Position numbers and translations under genes: made by a program
Assembly: GCF_004403465.1 (NCBI RefSeq)
Contig: NZ_SOGQ01000087.1
Coordinates: 313-54,643 of the forward strand
Length of the DNA stretch: 54,331 nucleotides
Reading direction: 5' to 3'
Source of the DNA: Cryobacterium sinapicolor
Lineage (GTDB): Bacteria > Actinomycetota > Actinomycetes > Actinomycetales > Microbacteriaceae
Shown: positions 34,204 to 45,375 of the stretch, piece after piece
Layout: each line of letters begins with the position of its first letter
How positions within the stretch are numbered: position 1 is the first letter of the stretch
Notes under the pieces: model-generated
What the model was told of the DNA's origin: nothing
Seen by the model: the letters and a program-made list of their open reading frames with translations, nothing else
Database searches by the model: none

Positions 34204-34232
34204 CTAGACGTTGAAGCGGAACTCGACCACGT
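34204..34232 (-). pseudogene. ychF 3'-end fossil 4
   Basis: It matches the ychF 3' end at 28 of 29 positions, including the exact CTAGACG stop context. It then diverges into TCCGTAGCCGAAAAA, parallel to fossils 1 and 2. It precedes lipoprotein gene 3. Confidence 0.85.
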
Positions 34233-34404
34233 TCCGTAGCCGAAAAACCTGACAACCGCCGGCCGCGATGTGTCAGCCGACACTGATTGCGTCGTTGGGT
34301 TGTTTCTTCCCCACTTCCTCTGGCGGTAGACCCCGATGCCCCAACGGACACCTGTGCCAAGATTTACCCGAAGGCAGTTATCTGCCGATGGCTTTGGGGG
34401 AAAT

Positions 34405-35124
34405 ATGACTCTTCGCAGTGTGTCGGGTGGGTGCGGCACAGCGCTCATAGCGCTGGTCTTGGTTGTCAGCGTTCTGCTGCTCACCGGGTGTGCGGGTCCA
34501 TGGAATCCCGTCCGGGGCACCCTGAGTCCGACGGCAACGCCGCCGGCCTCTACTACAGCGGTGCGTTCCCCCGCGCCAGAAGCAGTAACGGATATTTTCG
34601 TCAGTGCTACGTCAATCGAGCTCCGCGATGCATCGGGGAAGACTCTGTCCACGTTCGACTATTTCCAGCCCGCAAGCGAGGTGGTCGCCGGGCTGTCCCA
34701 GGCTCTGGGAAGCGCGCCGATCCTGGACAATTTCGAGGGCCGCAACGACGTGCCTCCGACGACAAGGTACGAATGGGGCGGCTTCCTCCTCAACGACCCG
34801 TTGACGGGAGGGATGCCACCATTCAGTTCAAATACGTGGGTGCGGGTGTCATCCGAGGCTGTGAACGGCGTTCGCATCAGCACAGTCGACGGAATCGCCG
34901 TCGGGGACAGTGCAGCAGACCTCGAGGCGCGATATCCCGACACCTCGTTCCGGCACCCGTTGGCAGGCCAGTCTGAACTTCACATCGGCGTTGGGTTTGT
35001 GCCGCTCCCACCCTCCGATGACTATGTGGGATCCGAGCTTACGTTTTCAGTCCAGCTCTTCGCTCGCGACCCACTCGGGCCCATCACACAGCTCACGACG
35101 CCCTCGCCGAACTGGGGTGCATGA
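34405..35124 (+). CDS. Lipoprotein paralogue 3 of the ychF-adjacent array
   Basis: A 239-residue lipoprotein with lipobox VSVLLLTGCAG. Its core (TSIELRDASGKTLSTFDYF, PASEVVAGLSQALGSAPI, VRISTVDGIAVGDSAADLEA, DPLGPITQLTTPSPNWGA) is nearest to paralogue 1, including the shared C-terminal SPNWG. The ATG at 34405 is preceded by GGGGGAAAT, the conserved array ribosome-binding site; an in-frame ATG at 34336 would add residues lacking a signal-peptide character. It is the last gene of the array before ychF. The function is unknown. Confidence 0.85.
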   Translation: MTLRSVSGGCGTALIALVLVVSVLLLTGCAGPWNPVRGTLSPTATPPASTTAVRSPAPEAVTDIFVSATSIELRDASGKTLSTFDYFQPASEVVAGLSQALGSAPILDNFEGRNDVPPTTRYEWGGFLLNDPLTGGMPPFSSNTWVRVSSEAVNGVRISTVDGIAVGDSAADLEARYPDTSFRHPLAGQSELHIGVGFVPLPPSDDYVGSELTFSVQLFARDPLGPITQLTTPSPNWGA

Positions 35125-35749
35125 GAGCCCGCGCTTCGAGCAGCAGGGGGCGCTCAACATCAGCAATCGGCGCCGGTGTCAGGACCAGATTCGAGCGCCC
35201 TGGGCCGCCAACTCGCGACGCTTTAAGCGCCTGCGCCATGGTGACCGAGTCAAAGTGGGTCTTCGTGCCCGGTGCGCATCGTGCGACGAGTTCCATGTCA
35301 GCGGGCTTCCGCTGTCGAAAGCCACGAGCGGCACCGTGCAGAACGGCGGCGGACGCCCTCGCTCACGCACGCCCGGCTCTCCCACCGGGACGTTGCGCTT
35401 CTTCAGCAGGCCCTTGGACTCGTACGGTTGCACGATGAGCATCCCCCTGCCGTGCCGCTTTCGTAGACCTCAACTAAGATCGCGTCGATCCGGCGCCCGG
35501 TACAGCTGGTGAACCCGGCCCACACCACACTGCTCGAGTGGGCTCCTCACTTTCGAAAACAAGCGAGAGCGTGTCCGCCAGCATGTCCTCGAGCCGGTCG
35601 GCTACGGCGCAAACCAGGTTTCTGCCGGACGGTCTCTCCGTGAGAGCGAAAGGCCAGAGCGGACCCCGCGGCTGGATCGACCGAAGTGGATAACGCCCGC
35701 GAACGTCGAGGCTCGCAAAATCAATTTGCCGACTTCGACGGATGCGCTC
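35125..35749 (-). other. Gene-poor stretch with possible decayed minus-strand gene
   Basis: No intact gene is seen in these 625 bp. Read leftwards, protein-like but interrupted pieces occur in different frames: GRNLVCAVADRLEDMLADTL near 35630-35570, KGLLKKRNVPVGEPGVRERG near 35410-35350, and THFDSVTMAQALKASRVGG near 35255-35195. They could be parts of one broken gene of unknown family, or chance open frames in GC-rich DNA. Confidence 0.3.
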
Positions 35750-35797
35750 GAGTTCGCCAGGTGTGCCTGTCGAACTCGACCGGAACTGTCGATCTCG
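35750..35797. repeat. Flanking repeat E, right copy
   Basis: The counterpart of 31643-31690 (37 of 48 positions, same orientation), located 55 bp to the left of the genuine ychF stop codon. Together the two copies bracket the lipoprotein array. Confidence 0.6.
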
Positions 35798-35852
35798 CCG
35801 ATCGCGGCGCTGCGCGGAGACGAGCCTCGCGCTAGGAGCAGCCCGAAACGGG

Positions 35853-36926
<1,074 letters not shown>

Positions 36927-37024
36927 GGGAGTCAAGCGTACCGCCTGCGACCAGGGGCGCGGTCGGCCCTGGTCCGGTCGGCCCACGGGGACGCGGCGTC
37001 GGCGGCCCGTGACAGGATGAAGCG

Positions 37025-37642
37025 GTGCCAGTCAACTTCACCGCCATCGACTTCGAGACCGCCAACTCCTCCAGCGCTTCGGCGTGCTCGGTGGGGCTGG
37101 TGAAGGTTCGAGACGGCAAGGTGGTCGACAAGGTCGCCTGGTTCATCAAGCCGGCCGTCGGGCACGACATGTTCCTGGCCTGGAACATCAAGATCCACGG
37201 CATCCGGCCGACGGATGTCGCGGGTGCGGCCACCTGGTCCGAGCAGCTTCCCGACCTTGTCGCCTTCGCCGGCGACGACCACCTTGTGGCCCATAACGCC
37301 GGGTTCGACCTGGGTGTCATCAAGACGTCCTCCACGGTCGCCGGGCTCGTCGTGCCCGACTTCACCTACGTCTGCAGCCTGCAGGTGGCCCGCCGCACCT
37401 ACCACCTCGACTCCTACCGGCTCCCGGTGGCCGCGATGGCCGCCGGGTTCGAGGGTTTTGCCCATCACGACGCCCTGGCCGACGCGGAGGCCTGTGCGGC
37501 CATCATGATCCACGCGGCCCATCGGCACGGGGCCGGCACCATCGAGGAGCTGGCGCAGATCACCGGTGTGAAGATCGGCGCCATCGGTCCGGTCGCCACG
37601 ATGGAGAAGTCCGCCACGCACGGGCCGATGGCGCTCAACTAG
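37025..37642 (+). CDS. DnaQ-like 3'-5' exonuclease (DEDDh family)
   Basis: A 205-residue protein with the three exonuclease motifs: FTAIDFETAN (ExoI), HLVAHNAGFDLGV (ExoII) and HHDALADAEAC (ExoIII with His, DEDDh type). It resembles the epsilon proofreading subunit but is a stand-alone nuclease; the C-terminal about 40 residues are unassigned. The GTG start has a -10-like CAGGAT 6 nt upstream. rmuC follows in the same direction after 67 bp. Confidence 0.88.
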   Translation: MPVNFTAIDFETANSSSASACSVGLVKVRDGKVVDKVAWFIKPAVGHDMFLAWNIKIHGIRPTDVAGAATWSEQLPDLVAFAGDDHLVAHNAGFDLGVIKTSSTVAGLVVPDFTYVCSLQVARRTYHLDSYRLPVAAMAAGFEGFAHHDALADAEACAAIMIHAAHRHGAGTIEELAQITGVKIGAIGPVATMEKSATHGPMALN

Positions 37643-37709
37643 GCACCCTCCGGGCACCCGACCCGGCGCCGCCTCGGGCGATGTCGGTCGCCACTGACAG
37701 AGTGGAACC

Positions 37710-39107
37710 ATGGATTCCTGGTTCAGTCTTCTTCTCGGCCTTGTCGTCGGCGCCCTGCTCGGCACCCTGCTCACGGTGGTCTTTACGGCGCGTGCCGCGG
37801 AGCGTCGCAGGAAGGGGGTGTCCGGCGCCGACGACCCGCTCGTGACCGAGGCCCGCCACCAGGTGGTGCTGGCCGAGGTGCGCGCCCGGGAGGCCGGCAT
37901 CCAGTCCATCCTGCGCGAAGAGCTGGCCTCGGTGCAGGCCACCGTCGACGCCCTGCGCGATCAGGTCGTCGATGCGGGACGGCAGTACCGTGAGCTGAGC
38001 GATCGACAGCGCGACGACCAGGAGGCGCGCACCGAACAGCAGAAGCAGGAGAGCAAGGTGCTGCAGGCCCTCGCCCCGGTCAAGGAGAGCCTGCAGGACA
38101 TGCAGCAGAAAGTCGCCGAGCTGGAGGCCCAGCGCAGCCTGCAACACGGCCAGCTGAGCCAGCAGCTGCGGTCGGCGACCGAATCGGAGGAACGTCTGCG
38201 GAGCACCGCCGAGTCGCTTGCGTCGGCCCTGCGCGCCAACAACACGCGCGGTGTTTGGGGCGAGACCCAGCTTCGCAGCGTGGTCGAGGCCGCCGGCCTC
38301 ATCGAGCGGGTCGATTTCGACGTGCAGTCGAGCATCACCTCCGATGCCGGCGCCGGCCGGCCCGACATGGTCGTGCACCTGCCCGGCGGCAAGAACATCG
38401 CCGTCGACGCGAAGGTGCCGTTCACGGCGTTCCTGGAAGCCAGCCAGATCCCGGTCACCGCCACCGGAGAGTTGGGCGCCCAGCGGGCCACCTACCTGAA
38501 GGCGCACGTCAAGGCCGTGCGCGACCACATCACCACGCTCGGCGGCAAGGCCTACTGGCAGGGCCTGGAGGCGTCCCCGGAGATTGTGATCGCCTTCATC
38601 CCGAGCGAGTCTCTGGTGTCCTCTGCGCTGGAGGCCGACCCCTCGATCATGGAGTTCGCGTTCTCCAAGCGGGTGGCCCTGGCCTCCCCGGTGACCTTGT
38701 GGTCGGTGCTCAAGACGGTGGCCTTCACCTGGCAGCAAGACGTGCTCACGCATGACGCCAAGGTCCTGTTCGACCTCAGCCGGGAACTCTACGGGCGCCT
38801 GGCCACCACGGCCACGCACATCGAGAAACTGGGGCGGTCGATCGAGCGCACGGTGAAGGACTACAACGGCTTCGTCGGTTCGATGGAACGCCAGGTGTTG
38901 CCCACCGCGCGCAAGCTCAACGCTCTCGACGAGTCGAAGGTGCTCGCTCCGCTGGTCGGCGTCGAAGACGCCCCGCGGGAACTGGCCGCCTGGGAGTTCG
39001 TGTCGGCACTGGAGACCGCGGCACTGGAGACCGCCGCACTGGAAACCGCAGCCCGCGAAGCCGCGTCGCTGCCTGACCGATTAACCGATGCCGAGAGTCG
39101 CCTTTAA
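37710..39107 (+). CDS. rmuC: DNA recombination protein RmuC
   Basis: A 465-residue protein: an N-terminal membrane helix (FSLLLGLVVGALLGTLLTVV), a coiled coil of about residues 40-170 rich in Gln/Glu/Arg, and the RmuC nuclease-like domain (NTRGVWGETQLRSVVEAAGL, NIAVDAKVPFTAFLEA). RmuC limits inversions at short inverted repeats in E. coli. The C-terminus carries a short tandem expansion (ALETA repeated three times, 15-bp DNA units near 39008-39052), probably disordered. The stop codon overlaps the arm of a strong terminator. Confidence 0.93.
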   Translation: MDSWFSLLLGLVVGALLGTLLTVVFTARAAERRRKGVSGADDPLVTEARHQVVLAEVRAREAGIQSILREELASVQATVDALRDQVVDAGRQYRELSDRQRDDQEARTEQQKQESKVLQALAPVKESLQDMQQKVAELEAQRSLQHGQLSQQLRSATESEERLRSTAESLASALRANNTRGVWGETQLRSVVEAAGLIERVDFDVQSSITSDAGAGRPDMVVHLPGGKNIAVDAKVPFTAFLEASQIPVTATGELGAQRATYLKAHVKAVRDHITTLGGKAYWQGLEASPEIVIAFIPSESLVSSALEADPSIMEFAFSKRVALASPVTLWSVLKTVAFTWQQDVLTHDAKVLFDLSRELYGRLATTATHIEKLGRSIERTVKDYNGFVGSMERQVLPTARKLNALDESKVLAPLVGVEDAPRELAAWEFVSALETAALETAALETAAREAASLPDRLTDAESRL

Positions 39108-39145
39108 CGCTGAGAATCGCCGTACGAACGGCGATTCTCAGCGTT
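39106..39145. terminator. Bidirectional terminator between rmuC and glpX
   Basis: A perfect 18-bp stem (39106-39123, 39128-39145; AACGCTGAGAATCGCCGT) with a 4-nt loop overlaps the rmuC stop codon. A looser outer pair (ACACTCGG near 39154, CCGAGTGT near 39196) surrounds the remaining gap. It probably serves both convergent genes. Confidence 0.8.
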
Positions 39146-39224
39146 TCGAGCGACACTCGGTGAGGACCCGCACGGAGTTTACGGGCCGCGCAGGCCCGAG
39201 TGTCAAGCGACTAGAGCCGACGGG

Positions 39225-40211
39225 TTAGAGCCACTTCGAGGCGAGGTGTTCGCCGATCACGCGACGCGTCGTGCCGGACTTCGCGCGCAGCACGATGCTC
39301 TCGGTGCGGATGATCGGGCCCTGGCGGCGCACGCCGTCGACGAGTCCGCCATCCGTCACGCCGGTGGCGACGAAGAAAGTGTTGTCGCCGCTGACCATGT
39401 CGTCGAGCTCAAGCAGCTTGTCGACGTCCAGGCCGGCCGCGATGGCGCCCGCGCGCTCGGCCTCGTCCTTCGGGGCGAGGCGCCCCTGCATGTAGCCGCC
39501 GATGGCCTTGAGCGCGCAGGCCGTGGTGATGCCCTCGGGGCTGCCACCCTTGCCGACGCACATGTCGATGCGCGTTTCCCAGCGAGCCGCGTTGATGCCG
39601 CCGGCGACGTCGCCGTCGCTCATCAGCCGGGTGCCGGCTCCGGCGCTGCGGATGGCGTCGATCAGCTCGGCGTGACGGGGACGGTCAAGCACCGCGATGA
39701 TCATTTCGCCGACCGGCTTGCCGGTGGCGCGGGAGAGCTCGCGGATATTGTCACCGATCGGCGCGTCAAGGCTGACGACTCCGCGGCCGGCCCCGCCCGT
39801 GACGATCTTGTCCATGTAGAACACGGATGACGCGTCGAGCATGGTGCCCCGGGAAGAGACCGCGATCACGGAGAGGGCGTTCTGGCGACCGGCGGCCGTG
39901 AGGCTCGTGCCGTCGATCGGGTCGACCGCGATGTCGCAGGCAGGTCCGGTGCCGTTGCCGACGCGTTCACCGTTGAAGAGCATGGGGGCTTCGTCTTTCT
40001 CACCCTCGCCGATGACGATGAGTCCGTCGAAGTTAACGGTACCGAGGAAGACGCGCATGGCGTCGACGGCGGCCTTGTCTGCAGCGTTCTTGTCGCCGCG
40101 ACCGATGAACGGAACCGCGCGAATCGCTGCGGCTTCGGTGGCCCGCACCAATTCCATCGCGAGGTTGCGGTCGGGGTGAGTGAAATTGGGGGCGACTTCG
40201 GGGCTGTTCAC
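39225..40211 (-). CDS. glpX: Class II fructose-1,6-bisphosphatase
   Basis: A 328-residue GlpX enzyme hydrolysing fructose-1,6-bisphosphate to fructose-6-phosphate in gluconeogenesis, the sole type in many actinobacteria. Metal and substrate motifs are IGEGEKDEAPMLFNGE, CDIAVDPIDGTSLTA and the late GSPEGITTACALK. GTG 40211 is chosen because GGAAGGA lies 6 nt upstream; a further in-frame start at 40256 is less suitable. The divergent gene is the aldolase that makes and uses the same substrate, so the pair sits at one branch point. Confidence 0.95.
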   Translation of the reverse strand: MNSPEVAPNFTHPDRNLAMELVRATEAAAIRAVPFIGRGDKNAADKAAVDAMRVFLGTVNFDGLIVIGEGEKDEAPMLFNGERVGNGTGPACDIAVDPIDGTSLTAAGRQNALSVIAVSSRGTMLDASSVFYMDKIVTGGAGRGVVSLDAPIGDNIRELSRATGKPVGEMIIAVLDRPRHAELIDAIRSAGAGTRLMSDGDVAGGINAARWETRIDMCVGKGGSPEGITTACALKAIGGYMQGRLAPKDEAERAGAIAAGLDVDKLLELDDMVSGDNTFFVATGVTDGGLVDGVRRQGPIIRTESIVLRAKSGTTRRVIGEHLASKWL

Positions 40212-40402
40212 AGATGGTCCTTCCCGGACGAAGAGTGCTGCAGTGGCAAGGCCCATCTTTGGGCCGGCACCGGTTTCGGTACTGCCTCCTTCAGCCTAGC
40301 GCCCGCTCCTCATCGAGGAGGTGGTCGCGTGCGCTGGCACGTGCCGAGAGCCACCTCGGTAGGATGAGAGGACCGAAACGGTTCAATCGAGGAGACTCAA
40401 CA

Positions 40403-41428
<1,026 letters not shown>

Positions 41429-41434
41429 CAGCGG

Positions 41435-42010
41435 ATGACGATGGCCGAGAATTCTTCGTCGACTCCTTCGGGAACCCCTCCGGAGGATTCCCGGCCGCGT
41501 CCGCAGTACGGCGAGCTCGCGCCCGAGGGTTGGAGTTGGACTCCCACCCCGGATGAGCGCACGCTCGCCGCGCCGTCTGTTCCGGCACCGTCCGCGGCCT
41601 CGGAGAAGGCCGCGCGCCCGGCCGGAACCGCACCGGCCTGGGACCGGCCGGTGACTCTGAGCCTGCTTGTCCTGGGGCTCCTCTCCACGTTCTTCGCGGT
41701 CAGCATGCTGACGATGATGACCGAGTCCATCCAGTTGCTCCACGCCCAGCTGAACCTTGCCGCGTATGAGCCCGATCCCTCCGTGACCGGGCTGGTCGCG
41801 GCCGGAATCGTCGGCGTGTCCCTGGTCTGGTTGGCCGCGGCGGCCGGGGCAATCCTGTTACTGGTCCGGGGTAAGCGTGCGTTCTACGCGCCGCTGATCG
41901 GCGCGGTGCTGTCCGTGGTGGTGTTCATCGCGTTCACCGCCGCGGTTCTGGCCACCGACCCGACGCTGCTGAACGACCCGAACCTGATGGACGTCTACGG
42001 CCAGCTGTAA
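41435..42010 (+). CDS. DUF6264-like small membrane protein
   Basis: A 191-residue protein: a Pro/Ser/Ala-rich cytoplasmic N-terminus (about 70 residues with PQYGELAPEGWSW), then three or four hydrophobic helices (LSLLVLGLLSTFFAVSMLTM, LVAAGIVGVSLVWLAAAAGA, FYAPLIGAVLSVVVFIAFTA) and a short hydrophilic end. The YGExAPEGWxW sequence is typical of DUF6264 proteins of Microbacteriaceae, whose function is unknown. It follows the aldolase gene by 6 bp. Confidence 0.75.
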   Translation: MTMAENSSSTPSGTPPEDSRPRPQYGELAPEGWSWTPTPDERTLAAPSVPAPSAASEKAARPAGTAPAWDRPVTLSLLVLGLLSTFFAVSMLTMMTESIQLLHAQLNLAAYEPDPSVTGLVAAGIVGVSLVWLAAAAGAILLLVRGKRAFYAPLIGAVLSVVVFIAFTAAVLATDPTLLNDPNLMDVYGQL

Positions 42011-42039
42011 GCGCTACTTTTCCGCCGGGTCCGGCACAA

Positions 42040-42090
42040 ACGAAGGCCCCCGTCACTCAGATCATCGATTTGAGTGACGGGGGCCTTCGT
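42040..42090. terminator. Bidirectional terminator between the DUF6264-like gene and ispH
   Basis: A perfect 20-bp stem (42040-42059 with 42071-42090; GAAGGCCCCCGTCACTCA) encloses an 11-nt loop. It lies 30 bp after one stop codon and 23 bp before the other. Confidence 0.85.
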
Positions 42091-42112
42091 GGTGACGGCG
42101 GCAGGCCGATGC

Positions 42113-43186
42113 CTAGCTGCTGACCCGCCCACCGAGGCCGCGGGCATCCGCGTTGCCCGCCAGGTCCTTGCGAAGCTCCTTCGGCAGCGAGAACAGCAGG
42201 TCCTCCTCGGCCGTCTTGACCTCTTCGACGTCGCCGTAGCCGGCCTCTGCCAGGTCGGCGAGCACTTCATGCACGAGCTCGTCGGGCACGGATGCCCCGC
42301 TCGTCACGCCCACGGTGACCACCCCGTCGAGCCACTCCTGCTCGATCTCGCTGGCGAAGTCCACCCGGTAGGCGGCCCGGGCACCGTATTCCAGTGCCAC
42401 CTCGACCAGACGCACCGAATTGGACGAGTTCGCCGAGCCGACCACGATGACGAGGTCGGAGTCCTGTGCGACCTTCTTGATCGCCACCTGACGGTTCTGG
42501 GTCGCATAGCAGATGTCGTCGCTGGGCGGATCCTGCAGATTCGGGAAGCGGGCGCGCAGACGGCGCACGGTTTCCATGGTCTCGTCCACGCTCAGAGTGG
42601 TCTGGGACAGCCAGACCACCTTGTCGGGGTCGCGCACCTCGATGGTGTCGGCGTCATCAGGGCTACCGACGAGCGTGGTGTGCTCGGGCGCCTCCCCCGC
42701 GGTTCCCTCGACCTCTTCGTGGCCTTCGTGGCCGATCAGCAGAATCTGGAAGTCGTCCCGGGCGAACCGCACGGCCTCGCGGTGCACCTTGGTGACGAGC
42801 GGGCAGGTGGCGTCGATGGCGAGCAGGCCGCGGTCCGCCGCGGCGGTGACAACGGCCGGGGACACGCCGTGCGCGCTGAAAACGACGTGCGATCCGGTGG
42901 GCACCTCGTCGACTTCCTCGACGAAGATTGCGCCCTTTTTCTCCAATTCGGAGACCACGTGGATGTTGTGCACGATCTGCTTCCGCACATAAACGGGGGC
43001 GCCGTACAACTCGAGGGCTTTCTCGACGGCGATCACGGCCCGGTCCACGCCGGCGCAGTAGCCGCGCGGGGCAGCCAGGAGGACCCGTTTGTGTCCGACC
43101 ACCGGGGTATCCTTGAGCCTGTTGCGTGCGCGGGGAATTCGTGGCATGCCAAGGCCGATCACAGGCGAATCCGTACTGATAGTCAC
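42113..43186 (-). CDS. ispH: 4-hydroxy-3-methylbut-2-enyl diphosphate reductase
   Basis: A 357-residue iron-sulfur enzyme giving IPP and DMAPP at the end of the MEP isoprenoid pathway. The three cluster cysteines lie in [25 protein letters not shown] and [11 protein letters not shown]; the catalytic Glu lies in [16 protein letters not shown] context. GTG 43186 lies 6 nt from TAAGAT, so a leaderless transcript is likely. It is divergent from xseA by 49 bp. The product feeds UppS and, if made, carotenoids and retinal for the rhodopsin. Confidence 0.95.
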   Translation of the reverse strand: MTISTDSPVIGLGMPRIPRARNRLKDTPVVGHKRVLLAAPRGYCAGVDRAVIAVEKALELYGAPVYVRKQIVHNIHVVSELEKKGAIFVEEVDEVPTGSHVVFSAHGVSPAVVTAAADRGLLAIDATCPLVTKVHREAVRFARDDFQILLIGHEGHEEVEGTAGEAPEHTTLVGSPDDADTIEVRDPDKVVWLSQTTLSVDETMETVRRLRARFPNLQDPPSDDICYATQNRQVAIKKVAQDSDLVIVVGSANSSNSVRLVEVALEYGARAAYRVDFASEIEQEWLDGVVTVGVTSGASVPDELVHEVLADLAEAGYGDVEEVKTAEEDLLFSLPKELRKDLAGNADARGLGGRVSS

Positions 43187-43235
43187 CCGCCCATCTTATG
43201 GGCGCCGACTGTGCAGTCCGTGGGAGGAACGATTG

Positions 43236-44468
43236 ATGACGGACGCACCGCCCACCCTGGAGACCCCGTGGCCGGTCGGGCTGCTGGCCAACAAGATCCG
43301 CGGCTATATCGAGCGCCTCGGCACGGCCTGGGTCGAGGGTGAGATCACCCAGTGGGGAGCCAGCGGCGGCAACGTCTACGGCAAGCTGAAGGACCTCACC
43401 GAAGACGCAACGGTCAGCTTCACGATCTGGTCCTCGGTGCGCGCGAAACTGACCAGCGATTTCAAGCAGGGTGACCGGGTCATCGCCCTCGTCAAACCCA
43501 ACTACTGGGTCAAGGGCGGCACGCTCACCATGCAGGTGTTCGAGATGCGCCACGTCGGCCTCGGCGACATGCTGGAACGGCTCGAGCGGCTGCGCAAGCA
43601 GCTGGCAGGCGAGGGTCTGTTCGACGCGTCCCGCAAGAAGCCGTTGCCCTTCCTCCCCCACTGCATCGGGCTGGTCACCGGGAAGGACTCCGACGCCGAG
43701 AAGGACGTCATTCGCAACGCTCAACTGCGCTGGCCGGCCGTCAACTTCCACCTGGCTTACGCCGCCGTGCAGGGTGAGCGCATGGTCGGTGAGGTGACCG
43801 CGGCCATCGCGCGCCTGGATGCCGATCCTGACGTCGACGTGATCATCGTCGCCCGCGGCGGCGGCGACTTCCAGAACCTGCTCGGCTTCAGCGACGAGAA
43901 GCTGATCCGGGCGGTGGCGGCCTGCGTGACCCCGCTGGTCAGCGCCATCGGCCACGAGGCGGACCGCCCGCTGCTCGACGACGTCGCCGACCTGCGCGCA
44001 TCGACGCCGACGGATGCCGCCAAGCGCGTCGTCCCCGACGTCTCCGACGAACTCAACCGCGTGCAGCAGGCGCGCGCCCGTCTCAGCAACCGGCTGACCG
44101 GCATCCTGGCGCACGAGGTCGACCGGATCGGCCAGCTCCGCTCGCGCCCGGTGCTGAGCACCCCCGAGTGGATCATCGATTCCCGATCCGAGGACCTCAC
44201 CCGTTACGTCGCCCGCGGCGCCGAGTTGGTCGACCGGGTTGTCGAACGGGCGGGATCGGTGATCGTCGAACTGCGCTCCCAACTGCGCGCCCTCTCCCCG
44301 CAGGGCACCCTCGATCGCGGCTACGCGATCGTGCAACTGGAGGGCGGCCAGGTGGTTCGCTCGCCCGCACAGGCACCGCCGCAGACGAAACTCCTGATCA
44401 CGCTCGCCGAGGGTGCCCTGGCGGCCACCGCCGGCGCGGCAACCTCAGACCCGACACCGTCGAATTAG
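43236..44468 (+). CDS. xseA: Exodeoxyribonuclease VII large subunit
   Basis: A 410-residue protein with an N-terminal OB-fold ([29 protein letters not shown]), a nuclease core ([51 protein letters not shown]) and the C-terminal DRGYAIVQ motif. With XseB it degrades single-stranded DNA in repair. GGGAGG lies 7 nt before the ATG at 43236. xseB follows directly. Confidence 0.95.
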   Translation: MTDAPPTLETPWPVGLLANKIRGYIERLGTAWVEGEITQWGASGGNVYGKLKDLTEDATVSFTIWSSVRAKLTSDFKQGDRVIALVKPNYWVKGGTLTMQVFEMRHVGLGDMLERLERLRKQLAGEGLFDASRKKPLPFLPHCIGLVTGKDSDAEKDVIRNAQLRWPAVNFHLAYAAVQGERMVGEVTAAIARLDADPDVDVIIVARGGGDFQNLLGFSDEKLIRAVAACVTPLVSAIGHEADRPLLDDVADLRASTPTDAAKRVVPDVSDELNRVQQARARLSNRLTGILAHEVDRIGQLRSRPVLSTPEWIIDSRSEDLTRYVARGAELVDRVVERAGSVIVELRSQLRALSPQGTLDRGYAIVQLEGGQVVRSPAQAPPQTKLLITLAEGALAATAGAATSDPTPSN

Positions 44469-44485
44469 AAATTAGGATGGACACC

Positions 44486-44719
44486 ATGACCTCGGCAGCA
44501 GACGAAATCAACGCCCTGAGCTACGAACAGGCCCGGGATGAGCTCGTGCGCGTGGTGAACGCCCTCGAGCAGGGAGCCTCGTCGTTGGAGGAGTCGCTTG
44601 CGTTGTGGGAACGCGGTGAGGCACTCGCCCGCCGCTGCGAAGAGTGGCTGATCGGCGCGAAAGCCAGGCTGGACGCCGCCAGGGCAGGCCAGGTCGACTC
44701 CGCCGCGACAGCCGGATGA
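44486..44719 (+). CDS. xseB: Exodeoxyribonuclease VII small subunit
   Basis: A 77-residue helical protein ([40 protein letters not shown]) characteristic of XseB, which binds the XseA C-terminal helix. Start 44486 has AGGA 8 nt upstream; an alternative ATG at 44477 would add three residues. It ends in an ATGA overlap with the DUF4245 gene. Confidence 0.92.
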   Translation: MTSAADEINALSYEQARDELVRVVNALEQGASSLEESLALWERGEALARRCEEWLIGAKARLDAARAGQVDSAATAG

Positions 44720-45375
44720 GCGCCGCCAAGCGAAAGCCCCGCATCGTCGCCGAACTGGGGCGCCCGGAGACGCCGGACGAAACCCGCACCCGGCTGGCCG
44801 AGAATTCGCGCAAGTACCGCTCCCACAAGACCGTGAACAACCTGGTCCTGTCGCTGCTGGCCACCCTCGGCACGGTGCTCGTGCTCGTCCTGCTGGTGCC
44901 GCGCAGTGACGCCCCGCAGAACCGTGACATCGATTTCCAATCCGTGGCCGCGCAGGTGCAGCCCGGCCTCACCGATCCGCTGCTGGTTCCGGAGTTGCCG
45001 ACCGGGTGGACGGCGAACGCCGCGCAATGGCGACTGGGCGGAAGCGACAAGATCCCGTCCTGGTACATCGGCCTGATCACGGCGAAGACCGAGTTCATCG
45101 GCCTCACCCAGGCCCTCGGCGCCAACCCGAGCTGGCTCGCCGACGAGTTGCAGGATGCCCCGGTCGCCGGCACCGTCACGATCGGCGGCGTCACCTGGGA
45201 CGTTTACCGCAACACCGCGCCAGAGGACGACCGCGGCAATTTCGAATCCGCGCTGGTGACCACGGCCGGCGACAGCACCTACCTCCTCGTCGGCACCGCC
45301 GACGACGAGGAACTCGCCGTCCTGGCGGAGGTACTCGCCGAACAGATCAGTTCCAACACCACCGGAGAACAATGA
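44716..45375 (+). CDS. DUF4245 membrane-anchored protein
   Basis: A 219-residue protein: a basic cytoplasmic N-terminus, one membrane helix ([20 protein letters not shown]) and an extracytoplasmic domain ([40 protein letters not shown]) typical of DUF4245. In actinobacteria it commonly sits beside xseB, glpX or fumC; the function is unknown. It overlaps both neighbours by ATGA, so xseA-xseB-DUF4245-carbonic anhydrase form one operon. Confidence 0.88.
   Translation: MSAAKRKPRIVAELGRPETPDETRTRLAENSRKYRSHKTVNNLVLSLLATLGTVLVLVLLVPRSDAPQNRDIDFQSVAAQVQPGLTDPLLVPELPTGWTANAAQWRLGGSDKIPSWYIGLITAKTEFIGLTQALGANPSWLADELQDAPVAGTVTIGGVTWDVYRNTAPEDDRGNFESALVTTAGDSTYLLVGTADDEELAVLAEVLAEQISSNTTGEQ

Noticed and set aside
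31938..34232. ychF fossils as integron attC sites
   Set aside because: They are short direct repeats without the folded inner-outer box structure of attC, and no integron integrase is present.
35350..35442. N-terminal piece of an ATP-grasp acyl-CoA ligase (YESKGLLKKRNVPV)
   Set aside because: The similarity is confined to about 14 residues and the following sequence does not match; treated only as a possible decayed gene.
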